A DNA stretch of 64,000 bases from Metellina segmentata (lineage: Eukaryota > Arthropoda > Arachnida > Araneae > Tetragnathidae), in assembly GCA_947359465.1 (NCBI GenBank), contig OX375882.1:51837509-51901508 (forward strand), in the 5' to 3' direction. The first letter of the stretch is position 1. Each line of letters starts with the position of its first letter. The position numbers and the translations under genes were made by a program. Positions 57,504 through 64,000 of the stretch are shown one piece after another. The notes under the pieces were generated by a model that was not told the origin of the DNA, did no database searches, and was given only the letters and a program-made list of their open reading frames with translations.

Positions 57504-58084
57504 AAAACTAGCGTTTTTGAGATGAAGTAAATAGTACGAACTTTAATTTTTTTTACCTTTTCAGACTATGAAAGTAAAAAAAGAAATATACTTTCCATCA
57601 CATTTTTTCATTTTCTATATTGTAAAAATCTAAACAAAAACGTACAAGTTACTCACTATGCGTTCTATGTTTATAGTAGACAACGTGAGATTGGTGCTAA
57701 AGCTCTGGATTCATGTAGCATAAAATGTGATATAATTTTTTGTATGGATCTGTCAAGAAGATAAACAGTTTCCATTAATACCTCAACAGATAAATTTATT
57801 TTTCAAATTTATGTATCTTGTAGTCTATGAGTATATACGTTAATATTTTAGTGATTTAAAAACCATTTTAAAAACCAATGGGGCCGCATTTGGTTCGTCC
57901 GCTGTGCTTTAACTCTCCAAGTGGTTTCGGCTCGTCCATCAAGATGTAACCAAATTCGTTTGTGATGAAATATGTCGTCATCAATCATATTGTGGCATTG
58001 TGAGAAACTCCAGTGTGCTCGACTTTTAAGAAGGGTCCCTCGGAAATTCATTCATGTGAAGTAATTTCACCAGAAAAAGAGGAA
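57504..58084. other. Unassigned sequence before the 199-bp satellite
   Basis: No gene was recognised. The last 80 bp are related to the sequence that precedes the single-copy satellite relative at 45900. Confidence 0.4.
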
Positions 58085-58883
58085 AAACAATTCGCGTGGA
58101 ATTTCGGTATGCCGAATAAATTCCAATTGGTTAGTTGGAATTTATTCGAATTGGTTCGGAATTCGAATTCCGTTGGCTTCTGCTGTTCTTTCGTCGCGCC
58201 AATTACAGCGACTTGAGAAGAACAGTTGAAATAGACCGTTCTATGCAGGGTTACTTTCAAAAGTTTTATGACATACCCAACAAAACGTCAAGAAAAAGAA
58301 TCAGAAAGAGAAGAAAAACAATTCGCATAGAATTTCGGTATGCCGAATAAATTCCAATTGGTTAATGTTTGGCACCAGCTGCTGTTCTTTCGTCGCGCCC
58401 ATTACAGCGACTTGAGAAGAACAGTTGAAATAGACCGTTCTCTTCAGGGTTACTTTCAAAAGTTTTATGACATACCCAACAAAACGTTAAGAAAAAGAAC
58501 CAGAAAAAGAAGAAAAACAATTCGCATAGAATTTCGGTATGCCGAATAAATTCCAATTGGTTAATGATTGGCACCAGCTGCTGTTCTTTCGTAGCGCCCA
58601 TTACAGCGACTTGAGAAGAACAATTGAAATAGACCGTTCTCTGCAGGGTTACTTTCAAAAGTTTTATGACATACACAACAAAACGTCAAGAAAAAGAAAC
58701 AGAAAAAGAAGAAAAACAATTTGCATAGAATTTCGGTATGCCGAATAAATTCCAATTGGTTAACGTTTGGCACCAGCTGCTGTTCTTTCGTCGCGCCCAT
58801 TACAGCGACTTGAGAAGAGCAATTGAAATAGACCGTTCTATGCAGGGTTACTTTCAAAAATTTTATGACATACCCAAGAAAAC
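58085..58883 (+). repeat. Tandem array, 199-bp unit, four copies
   Basis: Units are marked by ATGCCGAATAAATTCC at 58109, 58340, 58539 and 58738. The last three are spaced by exactly 199 bp; the first is 231 bp with an extra ATTCG-rich insert. Each contains GCGACTTGAGAAGA, ACCGTTCT.TGCAGGGTTAC and a basic AAAAAGAA-rich end. Each unit has a 69-codon frame that stops just past the next unit's ATG; I regard these as by-products of the repeat. Confidence 0.95.
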
Positions 58884-59195
58884 GTTTTACGAAGTACCTC
58901 TTAGGACAAATATTTTTACTATTCGCGTATTCTGATTCCATTCAGGAAATTTAGGAATTTGATTAACTGATGATTTTTTTTCTTCCACAAACAGTTAGGT
59001 TATATATAAAGACAAGAAAATTTCTATACAGTGTCAAAAAACAGAACTATGATATGAGAATTAAATGTTTAGGTTTATGCCATTTTTTCTTTCAAGCAGA
59101 ATTCGACGCACTCAAGAATAAGTTTTACGAAGTACCTTCCAGTTCGAACATTTTTACGATTCGCGTATTCTTTGATTCCATTCAGGAATGTTCGA
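58884..59195 (+). repeat. Direct repeat pair, about 60 bp
   Basis: TTTTACGAAGTACCT and ATTCGCGTATTCT.GATTCCATTCAGGAA occur at 58883-58945 and 59120-59190, in the same orientation. They are probably a duplicated flank of the satellite. Confidence 0.8.
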
Positions 59196-59199
59196 GTGT

Positions 59200-59935
59200 C
59201 AGAAGTGGATTCCATTTACCGTTCTTTAGTGAAGGAAAAGAGAAGTTCTGTTAACTTGATCTAAGTAATTAAGATTATTCTGTCTTCTCTTGCTCCAGTG
59301 GAGTTCCAAGTGCCGCGCTCGAGCCCAAATTACTTGATTTAATTAGTCGTCTCGGAAGATGGAATCCAGTAGGAAGAAATCTCTTGGAGGTAAATAATTA
59401 GGCGAGGAATGGCAGTTTGCGCATTGTACACAAAAAGCTTTTTCGCGTTGCTGTTATTCTCTTTGGGATCTTGACGATTTGGGGTAAGTTTGAAATGGAA
59501 GATCCCTGCCAAGTCATTTGGAAGTGCTTTAAATAGAAGAAAAGCAGTAAGCGAATTATTGTTTTTAAGGCAAGTCGCACATTGATCGGACATGCGACAA
59601 ATCATTTGACATGCGCATGCGTACTGCGTTTTTGTAGAGAAAACACGTAGGAACGAATGAGTTTTTTTTTTAAATCCTATTTAGTGTTGCTTTGTTGATC
59701 GAACAATGTGCGGCTTGTTTTAATATGCTGATTGCTTTAGGAATGAAGAGCTTTGGAACTTGATTTGGACTCCTAATTGTATCAATTACTAAATTATATG
59801 TCCTACCTCAATTATTTACCTTTTACAAAGTGCATTGTCACTTCCTTTAACTTTCTTCCCTAATTAGCTAATTTAAAATCAATAAACTTTCTATTAATTC
59901 TGATGTGAAGGTTCGCAGTTTTCTGCAAGGTACTC
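59200..59935. other. Unassigned sequence
   Basis: No gene or repeat was recognised. Composition is closer to single-copy sequence than to the arrays around it. Confidence 0.4.
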
Positions 59936-59943
59936 CGTAATTA

Positions 59944-60828
59944 CAGAAGCGGCTCAATCCCATGATAGTACTTTACGCAAGTCCAACTTGATTGGCTAGT
60001 TTCACGGGCTTGGCTTCACTTGGATATCTCGGCAATCTGATTGTTGCAGTAACCATTTGATTTTGAATATGCGCGTTGTTTCGTAGAAATACAATACTTA
60101 CACTAGCGCCTCAGCGTACAGCGCAAGTGTCCGACAAGTTGACTCTGATTTGCTCCTCATATATATGTTGTATGGTTGTTGTTAGTAATATTTATTGCCA
60201 ACTTATATTAAGGGTACTTATACTTTAAAGAGCTTCTTTTCATGAAGCAACGATGGCCTAATGGCTAAAGTCACCTACCTTCAGATTAGCGTGGGCAGCG
60301 GAGGATGACATCCCGAGATCGAACCCAGCTGGCGGAAAACTTTTTAGATCCTCCAAATTATTTTTTAAAAATTCCAATTTAATTCGTTTTTATTCTAATT
60401 TACTTTTCCTAATTTTTAATACCCTTTTCATATTTTTCCAAGCTTCCGTTGATTTTACATAAATAATCTAAGAACCACTCCTGAACTCACTACCAGCTGA
60501 TATTTTCCCGCCCCTCTGCCGTCCCCTTTGCTTTAGGATGATGGTGTCGTATCCACAGCTGGCTTAGGACCATTCTGATGTAACAAAAAGCATACATAAA
60601 ACACTAACTTATATAATTATTAACTTATATAATAAAAGGATACAATTTTCGGCTCCCACCTCTACCCACTCATAGCCATGGATCTGAAAAGAAAAGAAGA
60701 AAGCAGAAAGGAAGAGATAAATCGCCAACAACTATAAACCTTGATGACATACGTATCTAGGTCATGTGATCCGATTAGCCAATCAAGTTGGACTTGCGTA
60801 AAGTATTATCATGGGATTGAGGCGCCTG
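59944..60828 (+). mobile_element. hAT-type MITE with tRNA-like segment (copy 2)
   Basis: Inverted ends share CTCAATCCCATGATAGTACT. The outer bases are CAG...CTG, and the flanks CGTAATTA (59936-59943) and TGTAATTA (60829-60836) form an 8-bp duplication with one mismatch. The 885-bp element is collinear with 6446-7327 in reverse, including the GGTGTCGTATCCAC and AGCTGATATTTT blocks. Confidence 0.88.
60247..60335 (+). repeat. tRNA-like segment inside hAT MITE copy 2
   Basis: An A-box-like GATGGCCTAATGGCTAAAG at 60252 and a B-box-like GAGATCGAACCCAGC near 60315 face the same way. It matches the segment in copy 1, so it was part of the element before the two insertions. Confidence 0.6.
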
Positions 60829-60956
60829 TGTAATTACTACGTCCGTTTCCGTTCCTAGGAATGAAGAGAAGAGATGAGAGAGGATACACAGATAGATATT
60901 TCAGAGAAAATAAAGTACATGTTAATGACTTTAGGAAGGATGGATAGTTATATGTG

Positions 60957-61410
60957 TATATTTACTGAAATACTTCCGTCATTGACACATCATTTCTGAA
61001 ATCATAGTTTTTTAGGTCTCTTCAACTTCAATGGGACGCCGTCGTATATCAAATTTACAGAAATATTTCGTCGCCAGCACATCATTAATGAAGTCATTGT
61101 ATATTTGAGCTCTGATATACTGCCAGTGGAACGTTATCGTATTTACAGAAATACTTTGCCATCCGCGCATCATTTCTGAAATAGTCCTTTTGAGCTCTCA
61201 TCTACAACAGCGCAAGGTTGTAGTATAATCACATTTACAGAAATACTTTAACGGTCGGTGCATCATTTCTGAAATAATCTTTTCACGCTCTCATCTAATT
61301 CAGTAAAAATATTGTTTTGTATCACATTTACAGAAATACTTCGCCGTCGGCGCATCGTTTCTGAAGTCATTGCCTTATTGAGCTCACATTTACTCAGTGG
61401 CACGTCGGTG
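60957..61410 (+). repeat. Diverged tandem array, about 90-bp unit, five copies
   Basis: Each unit begins near ATTTACAGAAATACTTCG (60958, 61052, 61140, 61230, 61325). It continues with a GCGCATCATTTCTGAAAT block and a GAGCTCTCATCTA-type block. Copies are about 75 percent similar by eye, so the array is old. Confidence 0.85.
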
Positions 61411-62305
61411 AGGCATAACTCAGTCCAGCAGTTCTATGCATTCTCTTCCACATGCTGCAGTTGTTCAGGCATTAGTCCTGTGTACCTCACCACAGTACCA
61501 TCTTCTAATAATATAAGACGCAGTTTGTGAAAAAATACGCTGAATAATTTATCCTTTTATTTTATTGAGTGAAGCTGCAGCTTTTAAATTTCGGTTATAA
61601 ATATATTATTTTATGACAAGCATATTATTTTGGACATTGTTTAACTTTACACAGCTATGAAAATCCTATTATAAATTCTAAGTTTGACATAAAAATGAAA
61701 ATAATTTCTGCAAGTTTGACTTAAAGACAACCAAGAAAATGAAAGTTTTTCTAATAGAACCACTTCTATCCCGAAACTGTTTTAAATTTCAGAAAGTTCG
61801 ACCTTTAACTCTTCTTGCGTCACGAGATTTTAGAGCAGTGAACAGAACACTATTGCTTTTTTCCTACAATGCATCTAATACCTAAATAGCCCCATATATT
61901 GTTGAAATAATCCGAAAAAGGTTTCAAATGGTGGTCAAAAAGTCAAAATCAAGTTTAAAGTCAAGCGGAATAAACTGCAGGTTGTATGACGTTAAATCCC
62001 TTTTCTTCTCGCTTATGACATTACTAACAACGTAGAGCAGCTTATGTTTGTACAACTCATCGTTTATTTACAGCAAAATATGTAACAGATCTGGTCGAGT
62101 TACTGGGCATTGTTAGTATGGACTAGTGAAAGATTAGGTATTACTGTGGTGAACGCAGAAAGGGTAGTAATATTGCCATACATGATTTATTTAAGTAGTT
62201 TTGTACAGTGCATTACTTGTACAGGCTGTATCTCACAGTCTACTCCGAACCTCACTTCCAAAACTTAACATTTCACCTCCTCTATTTGGTGAAATTTATT
62301 TAAGG
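61411..62305. other. AT-rich stretch without supported gene
   Basis: No gene or element was recognised between the array and the MITE at 62312. Confidence 0.45.
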
Positions 62306-62311
62306 ACAGCC

Positions 62312-62885
62312 CAGGGTTTCCATGGGTCAGGGAAAACCTGGAATTATCATATAATTTAATTTTCTCCAAATCAGCCAGGGAAAATTACGCATTTTAATCT
62401 AAAACTTGGAAAATCGCCTCAATGATTGATCATAGCTTCTCAGACGCTTTCGAGAAAAGTAGCCAGTAAGATTTGTACAGTTTCATATCACTTTATGTTA
62501 TGAATATAATTTTCAGCCGATTTCAGAAGAAGAACTAATCATTAACAGGAAAATAATTTGTTTCATCCACTGGTTTAAATTGATGAATTACATGCTTATG
62601 ATGCATTAAATCACAAATTTATTTAATTAAAATATTTTGGATTATATTTTAATAAGTTATTTTAATGCAAAATTACTCGTGCGTGTTTTATTAATTTTTA
62701 CAGTATTTAATTCTTAAATTGGTTTTTATTATTGGCTATTCAATGTGTGTACTAAAGTATTTCTTGCTTTTTCTTCTTAAGATTATCGTTAATTGCTTAA
62801 GTATGACCTGAAAATTTGTAAAAAATTGACTCGAAAACTTGAAAAGGTCAGTGTATTTTATTTCTGAAATAGAGTGGGAACCCTG
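62312..62885. mobile_element. hAT-like MITE with CAGGG ends
   Basis: The left end is CAGGGTTTCCATGGGTCAGG and the right end, as complement, CAGGGTTCCCAC. The flanks share ACAGCC (62306-62311 and 62886-62891), 6 bp rather than the 8 expected of hAT. A CAGGGAAAA motif recurs inside the left end. It is 574 bp and non-coding. Confidence 0.65.
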
Positions 62886-62891
62886 ACAGCC

Positions 62892-64000
62892 GCGTGTAGA
62901 CTAACCATTATATTTTGTGCATTGAATGTTCATTTTCGATACGTTATATCTTTATCTGCCAAGAAATTCCTTGAACCAGTCGACATCATATGGAATAACC
63001 TCTTTACAAAGGAGCTACACTTTTTTCTACCTTTCGGTCACCAATCTTTTCCAAGACCATCTTGTTGCTTTTTCCTCTCTCGGGTTCATGGGATGACCTA
63101 ACGGCCTAGTCCTTTACGTCTAAGGCATATCCCTCCGAGGAAAAGTGATCTGAATCCTTAGAAATGTTTATTACTTTATAGACTTATTATTTCTAAGGTC
63201 AATCATCCATTATTTTTTGTCCTAAGCGATGTCTAGAAGAACCTTGATTACTCAATGGAATGTTTACCGAAACTACCTCTGATAGCCAGAAACTCAAATA
63301 CTATGGACGTGGTAACACAAACCACCCTATAACAGATACAATAAAAATATATTTCATGTACTACATGTTACTATTCCTGCAACTGAAAGATTCATAAAAC
63401 TAGGATAAAGAATAATGTGCGAAAGTATATATATATTTTGATAGTTCTACAGTACATCTGTGCTGAGTTGCGAACCATTGTTACTCTCTTGAAAAGTCTT
63501 TAATGATCGTACGTTTCCTTCACATTCTCATCATTTTTGATAAAGTGCACACACTCGATTTGATGCTATCTTCAAAACTTAAAGAAAATATCTAGGTAGA
63601 GGATTCAGTTCCGACAACACGGAGACTCGTTTAATCGGAGCTTGGATGATCTAGGTCCTGTTGTAATTTAAATATTCCGTATCATTAGATACTATAATTA
63701 ATATAAATTCCCTACCTCTGTCCTGTTACAATTTGTTCCATTAGCTCCTGGACTTCCACATCAGTTGCATCCCATCTACTTGAAAAAACATTCAGTACAT
63801 TGTAAAATCTAAATAAATTTTTGGATTAGGTAGCATTTAGAGATTTCTGTACTGATTTCTATCTTCCAGATTTATCATTACTTTCTATCACCAGACGGCT
63901 GAAGAATTTCATTAGAGCGGCGATATACTTCGAGTAATTTTCAATAATATTTATAAACACTTAAGCTCAAATCAATAACATTTACGAATGAGAAAATTAG
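62892..64000. other. Unassigned sequence to the window end
   Basis: No coding region, repeat or transposon end was recognised. A 75-codon ORF at 62874 starts inside the MITE end and has no features of a real gene. Confidence 0.4.

Noticed and set aside
62874..63101. 75-codon ORF as a gene
   Set aside because: It begins inside the terminal repeat of a MITE and has no domain or context.

Overview
The window looks like a repeat-rich, AT-rich piece of an arthropod genome. It has spliced exons with GT/AG borders, a tRNA-derived SINE family, several Tc1/mariner lineages, hAT, PIF/Harbinger, pogo/Tigger and Helitron elements, and an R1/I-type LINE. The SINE and transposon mix resembles what I associate with araneoid spiders, but that is inference from memory. 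There is no bacterial architecture: no operons, no ribosome binding sites, no CRISPR.

Host gene content is small. Positions 1-643 and 5606-5775 are the last two exons of a major-facilitator transporter, most like the monocarboxylate transporter (SLC16) family. Its 5' part lies outside the window. The 5-kb intron between them is filled with nested mobile elements. I could not support any other host gene.

Layout: 0.6-5.6 kb, intron with SINEs, a pogo/Tigger-type MITE that carries a SINE with another MITE inside it, and a complete non-autonomous Helitron. 6.4-7.3 kb, hAT MITE with a tRNA-like segment (second copy at 59.9-60.8 kb). 7.5-16.6 kb, SINEs, two decayed Tc1 transposons, one intact mariner-like transposon with 120-bp terminal repeats (DD41D spacing), and a dead hAT transposase. 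17.5-19.6 kb, PIF/Harbinger remnant split by a second SINE+MITE composite. 20.9-23.6 kb, Tc1 tail, Helitron, hAT MITE, direct duplication. 24.4-27 kb, dispersed repeat with a (TA)40 tract, and a dead Tc1. 27.3-31 kb, degenerate LINE with endonuclease, reverse transcriptase and RNase H. 31-32.3 kb, dead Tc1-like element. 34-35.7 kb, inverted-repeat element and diverged repeats. 36.9-39.3 kb, Helitron invaded by a dead Tigger. 42.9-45.8 kb, two tandem arrays. 47.7-53.5 kb, two almost identical 2793-bp elements with intact 464/465-residue transposases whose counted spacing is DD82E (Sailor-like), 199 bp apart. 54-64 kb, minisatellites, a second copy of the 24-kb repeat, a SINE, a 199-bp satellite, the second hAT MITE and a further MITE.

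The most notable observations are these. (1) The two Sailor-like copies look recently active. (2) A SINE carrying an internal TTAA-flanked MITE appears twice with different 5' truncations and different target-site duplications, so the composite itself seems to have been retrotransposed. (3) A module of roughly 60-100 bp is shared by Helitrons, the TTAA MITE and the Tigger-like MITE, which are elements of unrelated mechanism. All boundaries come from reading by eye; no alignment or database search was run.
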